The notes under the pieces were generated by a model. The model did no database searches and had not been told where the DNA came from. It saw only the letters and a list, made by a program, of their open reading frames with translations. Source: Amycolatopsis benzoatilytica AK 16/65 (lineage in GTDB: Bacteria > Actinomycetota > Actinomycetes > Mycobacteriales > Pseudonocardiaceae). Taken from it: a stretch of 64,000 nucleotides of DNA. This document shows, in pieces, positions 48,608-56,171 of this stretch. How positions within the stretch are numbered: the stretch's first letter is position 1; every line of letters begins with the position of its first letter. Position numbers and translations under genes: made by a program. Location of the stretch: assembly GCF_000383915.1 (NCBI RefSeq), contig NZ_KB912942.1, forward strand, positions 2,392,561-2,456,560, in the 5' to 3' direction.

Positions 48608-48756
48608 AGGCCGGTCCGCAAACCTGACTCGAAACGGACAAGCGCCGGTGGCCGCGCTGCGCCGGCCGGCGCAGCGCGCTCCGGAAGCGCCGCGGCCAGG
48701 GGCTTGCCCGGCGGGACTGCGGCGGGCTTTCTCGCGCGGGCGCACCCGGCCCGACT

Positions 48757-48841
48757 GTCCGTGAAGGGCCCCATCAAGGAATCCAAGTCCGTGAAGGACC
48801 CCTTGAGGGAATCCAAGTCCGGCGAGGGGCCCCTCACGGGC
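48757..48841. repeat. Family A hairpin repeat, copy 7 (85 bp, two modules)
   Basis: The same two-module form as copy 6: modules at 48761-48790 and 48791-48820, then a closing arm GGGGCCCCTCACGGGC. It lies between divergent genes (GH92 and a methyltransferase). The rest of 48527-48995 holds the palindrome at 48594 and otherwise nothing I can assign. Confidence 0.92.
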
Positions 48842-48995
48842 GGCCGGGAGCGGAGCCACGGCCGACCCGCCACTGCCGGTAGGGACCCGGGCGCGCGGGA
48901 ACCGGTAAGGACTCGGGCGCGTGGGATGGCGGAAGCTTCTCCGCTCCGGCCAGTCGAGCACCCCCGCGCCCCGGCCCGGGAGGTATAACAGAACC

Positions 48996-49643
48996 ATGTC
49001 GACCGATCCCGACGAGGAGGCCCGCCGCCGGGCCGAAATCGCTCTTGCCGACGGTGATCCCACCGGATGGTTCGAACCTCTGTACGCGGCGGCGGAAGCC
49101 GGCGAGGCAGTCGTTCCCTGGTTCCGCGGCGAGCCGTCGCCGGAGCTGGTCGCCTGGGTCGCCGAGCGGCCGGGCCACGGCAAACGCGCGCTGGTCGTGG
49201 GATGCGGGATGGCCGACGACGCCGAACTGCTCGCCGCGGCGGGATACGAAACGTCCGCGTTCGACGTGTCGCCCAGCGCGATCAAGGCGGTGCTCAACCG
49301 CTTTCCGGACACCGAGGTCTCCTACCGCACCGCGGACCTGCTCGCCCCGCCGGCCGAGTTCCACTACGCGTTCGACCTGGTCGTGGAGATCATGACCGTC
49401 CAGTCGATGCCCAAGGACGTGCACGACCCGGCCATCGCCTCGGTCTCCGGCTTCCTCGCTCCCGGGGGGACCCTGATCGTCGGCGCGGTCGCCGAGGAAT
49501 CCATCGATCTGGACACCTGGGCCGGTCCGCCCTGGCCGCTGAACAAGGCCGAAGTCGAATCGTTCGCCCGAGACGGCGTCACTGTCGCTTCGCTGGACCG
49601 CGTGCGCGACGGCGCCCGCTGGTGGGCGGAATTCACCCGCTGA
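48996..49643 (+). CDS. Class I SAM-dependent methyltransferase (TPMT-like)
   Basis: A 215-residue protein with a Rossmann methyltransferase fold. The SAM motif I is ALVVGCGMADDAELLAAAGY, followed by TSAFDVSPSAIKAVLNRFPD. The N-terminal PWFRGEPSPELVAWVAER resembles the thiopurine/thiol methyltransferase group. GGAGG lies upstream of the ATG at 48996. It is the intact neighbour of a decayed second methyltransferase gene. The substrate is unknown. Confidence 0.87.
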   Translation: MSTDPDEEARRRAEIALADGDPTGWFEPLYAAAEAGEAVVPWFRGEPSPELVAWVAERPGHGKRALVVGCGMADDAELLAAAGYETSAFDVSPSAIKAVLNRFPDTEVSYRTADLLAPPAEFHYAFDLVVEIMTVQSMPKDVHDPAIASVSGFLAPGGTLIVGAVAEESIDLDTWAGPPWPLNKAEVESFARDGVTVASLDRVRDGARWWAEFTR

Positions 49644-49705
49644 CGTCCGACGACCGGGCCCCAGCCAGGCGCGAACGCCAAGCAGGCAGTCCGCAGAAAG
49701 ACCGG

Positions 49706-49980
49706 GCCCCGTGGGACATCAGCCGCCCGCAGCCGGCGTTCGAGGAACTGGCCGCCGAGGGCGGATTCCGCGACGCGGTGCTCGACGCTGGATGCGGGAC
49801 CGGGGAGAACGCACTGCACGTCGCCGCCCTCGGCTGGCCCGTGGTGGGCGACCTCGCGAAAGCCCGGGAGCGCGAGCTGGCCGCCGAGTTCACAGTGGAC
49901 GACGCGCTCCGGCTGTCCACCGTGGACGGTCCGTTCGACGCGGTACGCTGCGCCGGACGGGCTCCCCGCCTGGCTCGTGA
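49706..49980 (+). pseudogene. Decayed SAM-dependent methyltransferase
   Basis: The frame reads APWDISRPQPAFEELAAEGG, then AVLDAGCGTGENALHVAALG, the N-terminal signature and SAM motif I of a common actinobacterial methyltransferase. It next skips the usual GVD...A(I/L) segment, continues AKARERELAAEFTVDDALRL, and loses similarity after FDAVRCAGRA. There is no proper start, and only about 40% of a normal gene remains. It lies directly downstream of the intact methyltransferase gene and ends at a hairpin. Confidence 0.75.
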
Positions 49981-50004
49981 CAGCGGAGCGCGTGACGGCT
50001 TCGT

Positions 50005-50035
50005 GAGTGGTCCGGACCGCCGGTCCGGACCACTC
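50005..50035. terminator. Hairpin between the methyltransferase remnant and M20 peptidase gene
   Basis: A perfect 14-bp stem, GAGTGGTCCGGACC (50005-50018) with 50022-50035, three-base loop. No T-run on either side; probably a bidirectional terminator between convergent genes. Confidence 0.8.
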
Positions 50036-50045
50036 GCCAACCGCC

Positions 50046-51350
50046 TCAGCAAGACTCCAGGAACCGCTTCACCACTCGTTCGCCGAACCTCAGCCCGTCC
50101 ACCGGCACGCGCTCGTCCACGCCGTGCGCCATGGCCCGGTACGGGAAGCCCTCCGGCAGCGCCAGCGGCGCGAACCCGTAGCACGCCATCCCGAGCTGGG
50201 TGAACGCCTTCGCGTCCGTGCCGCCGCCCATGCAGTACGGCACCACCACCGCCTCCGGATCCTCCGCGCGCAGCGCCGCCGCCATCGCGTCGAACCACGG
50301 AGAATCGACCGGCGCCTGCACTGCCGGCTGATGCGCCACGAATTCCCGCGTCACACCCTCGCCCAGCAGCGAATCCAGCACCGAGAACAGCTCGGTCTCA
50401 GCCCCGGGCAGCACCCGGACGTCGACTTGCGCGGTCGCGGTGGACGGGATCACGTTCACCTTGTACCCGGCGTCCAGCATCGTCGGCGTCGTGCTGTTGC
50501 GCACGGTCGGCACCACCAGCGACCCGGCCGGCCCCAGCGCGGCCACCGTCGCGTCGACGGCGTCTCCGGACGAAAGATCGACCGGCACGCCGAGCGCGGC
50601 GCCGGTGCGTTCCAGGAACGCCTGCACGGTCGGCGTCAGCTGCACCGGCCACCGGTGTTCGGCGATCCGCTGCAGCGCCCCAACCAGCCGGATCACCGCG
50701 TTCTCGTCGTTCGGCCGCGAACCGTGCCCGGCTCGCCCGCGCGCGGTCAGCCGCAAGTGCGCGGTCCCGCGCTCGGCCGTGCCGACCGGGTAGAGCCGCA
50801 CTTTCCGGCCGTCTGCGGCGGGAACGTGATAGCGGTAGCCGCCGGACTCGCTGATCGCCGCGGCGCAGCCATCGAAGAGCTCCGGATGGTTCTCGACCAG
50901 CCAGTGCGCGCCGTAGTCGCCGCGGTCCTCCTCGTCGGCCACGAACGCCAGCACCAGATCGCGGCGCGGCCGCAGCCCGGACGCGACCGACGCCAGCACC
51001 ATCGCGCAGAAGTCCTTCATGTCGACCGCGCCGCGGCCCCACAGGAACCCGTCGCGCACCTCGCCCGAAAACGGCGGTACAGACCAATCCGCCGCGTCGG
51101 CCGGCACCACGTCCAAGTGGCCCTGTACGAGCAGCGCGGGCAGCGCCCGGTCCGCACCCGGGATCCGCGCGATCACGTTCGCCCGGCCCGGCGCGGACTC
51201 GAGGAGCTGCGCGGAAACCCCGTGCCGGCCAAGGAATTCCGCCACGTACTCGGCGGCGTCGCGTTCCCCCTCGGACTGTCCGTTGCCGTGGTTGGTGGTG
51301 TCGAACCGGATCAGGTCCGCGCACAGCGAAACGACGTCGACCTCAGCCAT
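50046..51350 (-). CDS. M20-family peptidase/deacylase
   Basis: A 434-residue zinc peptidase. Metal-binding motifs are LLVQGHLDVVPAD, the WGRGAVDMKDFCAM segment and the ADEEDRGDYG segment with the catalytic Glu. The dimerisation domain lies in the middle, and a late His is in YRAMAHGVDERVPV. The M20 family hydrolyses di- or tripeptides or deacylates amino acids. It overlaps the M55 D-aminopeptidase gene by eight bases, so the two are co-translated, and both diverge from a dipeptide ABC importer operon. A joint peptide-salvage role is likely. Confidence 0.92.
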   Translation of the reverse strand: MAEVDVVSLCADLIRFDTTNHGNGQSEGERDAAEYVAEFLGRHGVSAQLLESAPGRANVIARIPGADRALPALLVQGHLDVVPADAADWSVPPFSGEVRDGFLWGRGAVDMKDFCAMVLASVASGLRPRRDLVLAFVADEEDRGDYGAHWLVENHPELFDGCAAAISESGGYRYHVPAADGRKVRLYPVGTAERGTAHLRLTARGRAGHGSRPNDENAVIRLVGALQRIAEHRWPVQLTPTVQAFLERTGAALGVPVDLSSGDAVDATVAALGPAGSLVVPTVRNSTTPTMLDAGYKVNVIPSTATAQVDVRVLPGAETELFSVLDSLLGEGVTREFVAHQPAVQAPVDSPWFDAMAAALRAEDPEAVVVPYCMGGGTDAKAFTQLGMACYGFAPLALPEGFPYRAMAHGVDERVPVDGLRFGERVVKRFLESC

Positions 51351-52170
51351 AGATGCCTTGCACCGCCCCCGCCGCGATGGCCGTGACCACCTTGAACGCC
51401 TTCATCGCTTCGGTCATGCTCGACGCCTCGAACGCGACCCGGCGCGTCCCGGTCTGCTCCACCGTCGGCACCACCGCGGTCGCCTGCGCGAGATGACTGG
51501 CGTCGAACTCGACCTCGATCCGGTGCCGCCCCGGCGTCCGTTCCACCCGCCCGGCACGGGACATCGCGTCCCGGGCACCGGCCTCCAGCAGCCGCGCGGT
51601 GCGCGCCGGCGGCAGGCAGATCGCGGCGTACCGGCTCACGCATTCCTTGACCTGCACCAATTCCGCGTCCGGCGCGTAGTCCCGGGCGTCCTCGCAGGTC
51701 TGGTCGTCACCGCTGACCAGCAGCACCGGCACGCCGTACTCGCCGGCCATCGCCGCGTTCAGCCTGCCCTCGCTGGCAGGGACGTCGTCCAGCCACACGC
51801 CGGTGATCTGGTTCTCCAGGTACGTGTGCGACAGGACGCCGTCGAAACCGGCGCCGGCGTGGTAGCCGAGGAACACCACGCCGTCCACGCCGGAGTCGAT
51901 GCCCTGCATCATCGAGAGCGGCTTGTGCCGCCCGGTCAGCATCCGCGCGCGCTCGTCGAGGTCCTCCAGCAGCAGGTTGCGCTGCGACGAGTGCGCCTCG
52001 TTGACCAGCACGTCGGTCGCTCCGGCCGCGTACAGGCCGGCCAGCGCCGCGTTGACGTCGCCGGTGAACATCCGCCGGAACCGCTGCCACTGCGGGCTCC
52101 CGGGCACGACGTCGTCGGTCCAGGTAACCCCAGTTGCGCCTTCCATGTCGGCCGAGATCAGGATCCGCAT
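51343..52170 (-). CDS. dppA: M55 D-aminopeptidase (DppA-type)
   Basis: A 275-residue zinc peptidase that releases N-terminal D-amino acids from peptides. The start at 52170 places the family residues exactly at the Bacillus subtilis DppA numbering: Asp8 and Glu10 (SADMEG), His60 (NEAHSS), His104 (LGYHAG) and the nucleophile His115. Glu134 is one residue from DppA Glu133. It is coupled to the M20 gene and diverges from dpp-type ABC genes, as in B. subtilis, where dppA is part of the dpp operon. Likely substrates are D-Ala-D-Ala or other peptidoglycan-derived peptides. Confidence 0.93.
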   Translation of the reverse strand: MRILISADMEGATGVTWTDDVVPGSPQWQRFRRMFTGDVNAALAGLYAAGATDVLVNEAHSSQRNLLLEDLDERARMLTGRHKPLSMMQGIDSGVDGVVFLGYHAGAGFDGVLSHTYLENQITGVWLDDVPASEGRLNAAMAGEYGVPVLLVSGDDQTCEDARDYAPDAELVQVKECVSRYAAICLPPARTARLLEAGARDAMSRAGRVERTPGRHRIEVEFDASHLAQATAVVPTVEQTGTRRVAFEASSMTEAMKAFKVVTAIAAGAVQGIYG

Positions 52171-52310
52171 GCGGCGCACTCTAGTGATCGGCGCCCGGTC
52201 GATAACGATCGGCACGGCGGGCCGGTCAGATATTGCGCGGTTCCCGTCGTATGTGGTTACTTTTCGTCTCTGGGGTCGGGGATGGACGATGGGGTGATTC
52301 TCAAGTGCGG

Positions 52311-54131
52311 ATGAAGCACGTACGACGCGGGTTCGGTCGCGTATTCAGCGCCGCGATGGCGGGAACATTGGCGATTCTGCCGTTGGCGGCCACGGCGGCC
52401 GCGCAGGAGCCGGCCAAGCCGAAGGTGCTGCGGGTCGCGCTCACCACTGGTATCGACCACTTGAACCCGTTCACCGCCAGCCTGGTCGCCTCGACCCAGG
52501 TCGGCCGGTTCATCTACGAGTTCCTCACCATCCCGTCGCAGGACAAGGCCGTCGCGGCGCCCGCGCTCGCGGAGTCCTGGTCGACCTCGCCGGACAAGCT
52601 GACCTGGACCTTCAAGATCCGCAAGGGCGCGAAGTGGTCCGACGGGCAGCCGGTCACCGCCAAGGACGCCGCCTACACCTTCAACCGGATGCTCACCGAC
52701 GAGACCGCGCGCACCGCGAACGGCAACTACGTCTCCAGCTTCCAGTCGGTCAGCGCGCCGGACGACACCACGCTGGTCATCAAGACCAAAACCGTCCAGG
52801 CCACCATGCAGCTGCTCGACGTCCCGATCGTGCCCGAGCACGTGTGGTCGCAGATCAAGGACCTCAACGACCCGAAGTCCGACAGCCTCCCGGTGGTCGG
52901 CGTCGACGACGGGCCGTTCACCATCACCGACTACAAGCAGAACGAGTACGTCAAGTTCAAGGCCAACAAGGACTACTGGCGCGGCGCGCCCAAGGTCGAC
53001 GAGCTGCAGCTGCTGGTGTTCAAGGACGTCGAAGCCGCGGTGAACGCCCTCAAACAGGGCGAGGTCGACGTGATCAACCGGCTCACCCCGACGCAGTTCG
53101 ACGCGCTCAAGGGCCAGCCGAACATCGCGCAGAACAAGGCGCCCGGCCGCCGCTACAACTCGATCAACCTGAACTTCGGCGTCGAGAACAACGAGAACAA
53201 GCCGATCGGCAACGGCAACCCGGTGCTCAAGGACCTGCGGGTGCGCAAGGCGATCGCGCAGGCCATCGACATCAAGACGATCGTGGACAAGGTCGCCGGC
53301 GGCTACGCCCAGCCCGGCACCGGCGTGGTGCCCGCGGTCTATTCGGACTACCACTGGGAGCCCTCGCCCGCCGAGGCACGCCCGTTCGACCTCGCCGCGG
53401 CCAATGCCGCGCTGGACGCGGCCGGCTATCCGAAGGGCCAGGACGGCATCCGCACCGCTCCCGGCGGCGCACGCCTCGAGCTGCGCCTCGCCGGCCACGC
53501 CAACCGCGCCAACGACCAGCGTCTCGCCCAGTACGTGACCGGCTGGCTGCACGACATCGGCATCTCGGTGAAGCAGGAACTCGTCTCCGACGACGAGCTC
53601 AACGACCGCACCAACGCCGGCAACTACGACCTCGCCATCTCCGGCTACGGCACCAGCCCGGACCCGGACTACGCGCTGTCGCTGCACACCTGCGCCTCGC
53701 GGCCGAACGCCCAGGGCAAGGGCGGTACTTCCGACAGCTTCTTCTGCGACGCGGAATACGACGCGCTCTACGCCAAGCAGCTCGCCGAGACCGACCCGGC
53801 GGTCCGCGCCGGGTACGTCAAGCAGGCGCAGGCCCGGATGTACAGCCAGGTCCCGAACATCGTTTTCGACTACGACAACGTGCTCGAGGCGTACCGGACC
53901 GACAAGTTCTCCGAGTTCGGCAAGCAGCCGCAACCGGAAGGCCAGATCCTCGAGCAGACCGGCTACTGGGGCGTGTACGGCGCGGTCCCGGCCGACAGCG
54001 CGGCCGCGTCCGGCGACAGCGGCTTCGGCGCGAACGTATGGATCATCGTCGGCGCCGTGGTGGTCGTCGCGCTGGTCGGCGGCGGCGTCGCACTCTCGCG
54101 CCGCGGCAAGTCCGCGGACGACCGGGAGTGA
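52311..54131 (+). CDS. Family 5 peptide-binding protein with C-terminal membrane anchor
   Basis: A 606-residue extracytoplasmic receptor of the Dpp/Opp type. A cleavable-looking signal peptide (AAMAGTLAILPLAATAAA) has no lipobox Cys. The SBP_bac_5 domain contains GIDHLNPFTASLVASTQVG, ALAESWSTSPDKLTWTFKIR and the later YWGVYGAVPADS. Uniquely for this class, it ends with a membrane span (VWIIVGAVVVVALVGGGVAL) and a basic tail, so it is anchored at the C-terminus. A GTG six bases upstream (52305) is an alternative start. First gene of the dpp operon, followed by family A copy 8. Confidence 0.9.
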   Translation: MKHVRRGFGRVFSAAMAGTLAILPLAATAAAQEPAKPKVLRVALTTGIDHLNPFTASLVASTQVGRFIYEFLTIPSQDKAVAAPALAESWSTSPDKLTWTFKIRKGAKWSDGQPVTAKDAAYTFNRMLTDETARTANGNYVSSFQSVSAPDDTTLVIKTKTVQATMQLLDVPIVPEHVWSQIKDLNDPKSDSLPVVGVDDGPFTITDYKQNEYVKFKANKDYWRGAPKVDELQLLVFKDVEAAVNALKQGEVDVINRLTPTQFDALKGQPNIAQNKAPGRRYNSINLNFGVENNENKPIGNGNPVLKDLRVRKAIAQAIDIKTIVDKVAGGYAQPGTGVVPAVYSDYHWEPSPAEARPFDLAAANAALDAAGYPKGQDGIRTAPGGARLELRLAGHANRANDQRLAQYVTGWLHDIGISVKQELVSDDELNDRTNAGNYDLAISGYGTSPDPDYALSLHTCASRPNAQGKGGTSDSFFCDAEYDALYAKQLAETDPAVRAGYVKQAQARMYSQVPNIVFDYDNVLEAYRTDKFSEFGKQPQPEGQILEQTGYWGVYGAVPADSAAASGDSGFGANVWIIVGAVVVVALVGGGVALSRRGKSADDRE

Positions 54132-54151
54132 ACCGGATGTCCGGCCAGCGA

Positions 54152-54204
54152 GCCGTGAAGGGAACCTTCACGGACTCTGAGTCCCTCAATGTTCCCTTCA
54201 CGGC
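54152..54204. repeat. Family A hairpin repeat, copy 8, inside the dpp operon
   Basis: Perfect 14-bp outer arms, GCCGTGAAGGGAAC (54152-54165) and complement (54191-54204), plus an inner GGACT-CTG-AGTCC. It lies in the 97-base gap between the binding-protein and permease genes. There it could stabilise the 5' message or partially terminate, so that the receptor is made in excess of the permeases. Confidence 0.92.
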
Positions 54205-54228
54205 ACGTCGTCCGCCGGAGGCAGGCAG

Positions 54229-55257
54229 ATGAGCCAAGCCCTCGCCACCGACCAAGCCGCGGCGCTCGCCGATCCCGACGAACGCCGCGGCGGGACCGGG
54301 ACGCCGCGGTTCGTCCTGACGAAGATCGCCGAAGCGGTCGCCAGCATCCTGCTGGTGATCGTCCTCGGGTTCTTCCTCTTCCGGATGCTGCCCGGCGACC
54401 CGATCGCGTTCATGGCCCGCGACCGGCCCACCGACCCGGGCCAGATCGCCGAGCTGCGCGCCCGGCTCGGCATCGACAAGCCGATGCTCGCCCAGTTCGG
54501 CAACTACTTCCTGGGCTTGTTCCAGGGCGACTTCGGCGAGTCCTACATCGAGCGCCGCCCGGTGCTCGACATGATCGGCGAACGCCTCTGGCCGACCGTC
54601 CTGCTCGTCGGCAGCGCCACGATCCTGGCCGTCGCGTTGGGACTGTGGCTCGGCATCCGCGCCGCCTGGAAGCGCGACAGCTTCTTCGACCGCGCGCAGA
54701 CCGGCATCGCGTTGACCCTGTGGTCGGTCCCGCAGTTCTGGCTCGGGCTGCTGCTGCTCGTCGCGACCAACGGCCTGTTCCCCAGCCGAGGCATGCACTC
54801 CCCGGACGCCGGACCCGGATTCTTCGCACAGGGCCTGGACGTGCTGCACCACCTGATCCTGCCGTGCCTCACGCTGCTCGCGGTCTTCTACGCGCAGTAC
54901 ATGCTGGTGATGCGCTCGTCGCTGCTGGGGGAGATGAACGCCGACTACCTCACCACCGCCCGCGCCAAGGGACTGCGCGACGACCTGGTCCGCCGCCGGC
55001 ACGCGGTCCCGAACGCGCTGCTGCCCGCAGTGACGCTGGTCTTCATGCAGTTCGGCGCGGTCGTCGCGGGCGCGGTCACCGTCGAGGCGGTGTTCAGCTG
55101 GCCCGGACTGGGCCAGCTCACCTACGACGCGCTGCACGGCCCGGATCTGCCGGTGCTGCAAGGGGTGTTCGTCGTCCTCGCGAGCGCCGTGGTCCTGATG
55201 AACATGTTCGCGGAGCTGCTCTACCGCGTGCTCGACCCTAGGGTGCGTACCGCATGA
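54229..55257 (+). CDS. dppB: Peptide ABC transporter permease (DppB-type)
   Basis: A 342-residue permease. The ATG follows GGAGG. About six membrane spans are visible (LLVIVLGFFLFRMLPGDPIA at the start). The coupling helix motif for the ATPase is in LTTARAKGLRDDLVRRRHAV with the usual Ala/Gly pattern, followed by FMQFGAVVAGAVTVEAVFSW. The substrate range is oligo- or dipeptides or nickel, but context favours peptides. It overlaps the next permease gene by four bases. Confidence 0.94.
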   Translation: MSQALATDQAAALADPDERRGGTGTPRFVLTKIAEAVASILLVIVLGFFLFRMLPGDPIAFMARDRPTDPGQIAELRARLGIDKPMLAQFGNYFLGLFQGDFGESYIERRPVLDMIGERLWPTVLLVGSATILAVALGLWLGIRAAWKRDSFFDRAQTGIALTLWSVPQFWLGLLLLVATNGLFPSRGMHSPDAGPGFFAQGLDVLHHLILPCLTLLAVFYAQYMLVMRSSLLGEMNADYLTTARAKGLRDDLVRRRHAVPNALLPAVTLVFMQFGAVVAGAVTVEAVFSWPGLGQLTYDALHGPDLPVLQGVFVVLASAVVLMNMFAELLYRVLDPRVRTA

Positions 55258-56171
55258 CCGCCGCCGGAACCACCGCCGAAAGCCCCCGCGCGATCGCCTG
55301 GCGGCGCCGTCGCGCCGGGATCGTCCGCACCTGGCACGAATTCGCCGGCCAGAAAGCCGCGCTCGTCGGCTTCTGCCTGCTCGTGCTCACCGTGCTGGTC
55401 GCATTGGCGCTGCCGCTGATCAGCGACCAGAGCGGGCTCGACGTCACCAAGGTCACCGGGCGGCCGCTCAGCCCGCCGGACGGCCAGTTCTGGCTCGGCA
55501 CCGACATCGACGGCCGCTCGGTGCTGCTGATGACGGTGTGGGGCACCCGGATCTCGCTGCTCGTCGGGTTCTGCGCGACCGTCCTCAGCGTGTTCATCGG
55601 CACCCTGATCGGCATCGCCGCCGCGCACTTCGGCGGCTGGGTGTCGGCGATCCTGCTGCGGTTCACCGACTTCTTCCTCGTGCTGCCGTCGCTGGTGCTG
55701 GCCATCGCACTGTCCGCCGTGCTGCCGCAAGGAATCTGGACGATCGTGCTCGCCATCGGCGTCACCGCCTGGCCGGGCACCGCGCGCCTGGTCCGCGCGC
55801 AGACCCTCACCATCGAAAGCCGGCCGTACATCGAACGCAGCCGCGCGCTCGGCGGCGGGCACCTGCACGTGATCGTCAGGCACGTGCTGCCCGGCGTCGC
55901 GCCGCTGGTGCTCGCCAACACCACCCTGGTGGTCGGCAACTCGGTGATCGCCGACGCCACGCTGTCGTTCCTCGGCGTCGGCGACCCGAACTCGATCTCC
56001 TGGGGCGCGATGCTGGAAACGGCGCTCAACAACGGCGCGGTCACCCGCGGCGCCTGGTGGAACCTGCTCCCGCCGGGCATCGCGATCGTGTGCGTCGTCC
56101 TGATGTTCACCCTCGTCGGACGCGGACTGGAGACGGTGCTGAACCCGCGGCTCAAAGGACGGCACTCGTGA
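55254..56171 (+). CDS. dppC: Peptide ABC transporter permease (DppC-type)
   Basis: A 305-residue permease starting ATGA over the dppB stop. An N-terminal DppC/OppC segment, FAGQKAALVGFCLLVLTVLV, is followed by WLGTDIDGRSVLLMTVWGTR and six spans in total. The EAA-type coupling segment is ERSRALGGGHLHVIVRHVLP. It forms a heterodimer with the DppB-type permease and overlaps the ATPase gene by four bases. Confidence 0.94.
   Translation: MTAAGTTAESPRAIAWRRRRAGIVRTWHEFAGQKAALVGFCLLVLTVLVALALPLISDQSGLDVTKVTGRPLSPPDGQFWLGTDIDGRSVLLMTVWGTRISLLVGFCATVLSVFIGTLIGIAAAHFGGWVSAILLRFTDFFLVLPSLVLAIALSAVLPQGIWTIVLAIGVTAWPGTARLVRAQTLTIESRPYIERSRALGGGHLHVIVRHVLPGVAPLVLANTTLVVGNSVIADATLSFLGVGDPNSISWGAMLETALNNGAVTRGAWWNLLPPGIAIVCVVLMFTLVGRGLETVLNPRLKGRHS

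Noticed and set aside
52195..52212. Imperfect dyad CCGGTCGATAACGATCGG in the M55/dpp divergent promoter as an operator
   Set aside because: Only short arms with a mismatch and a central position. Could be a GntR-type site but too weak to annotate.
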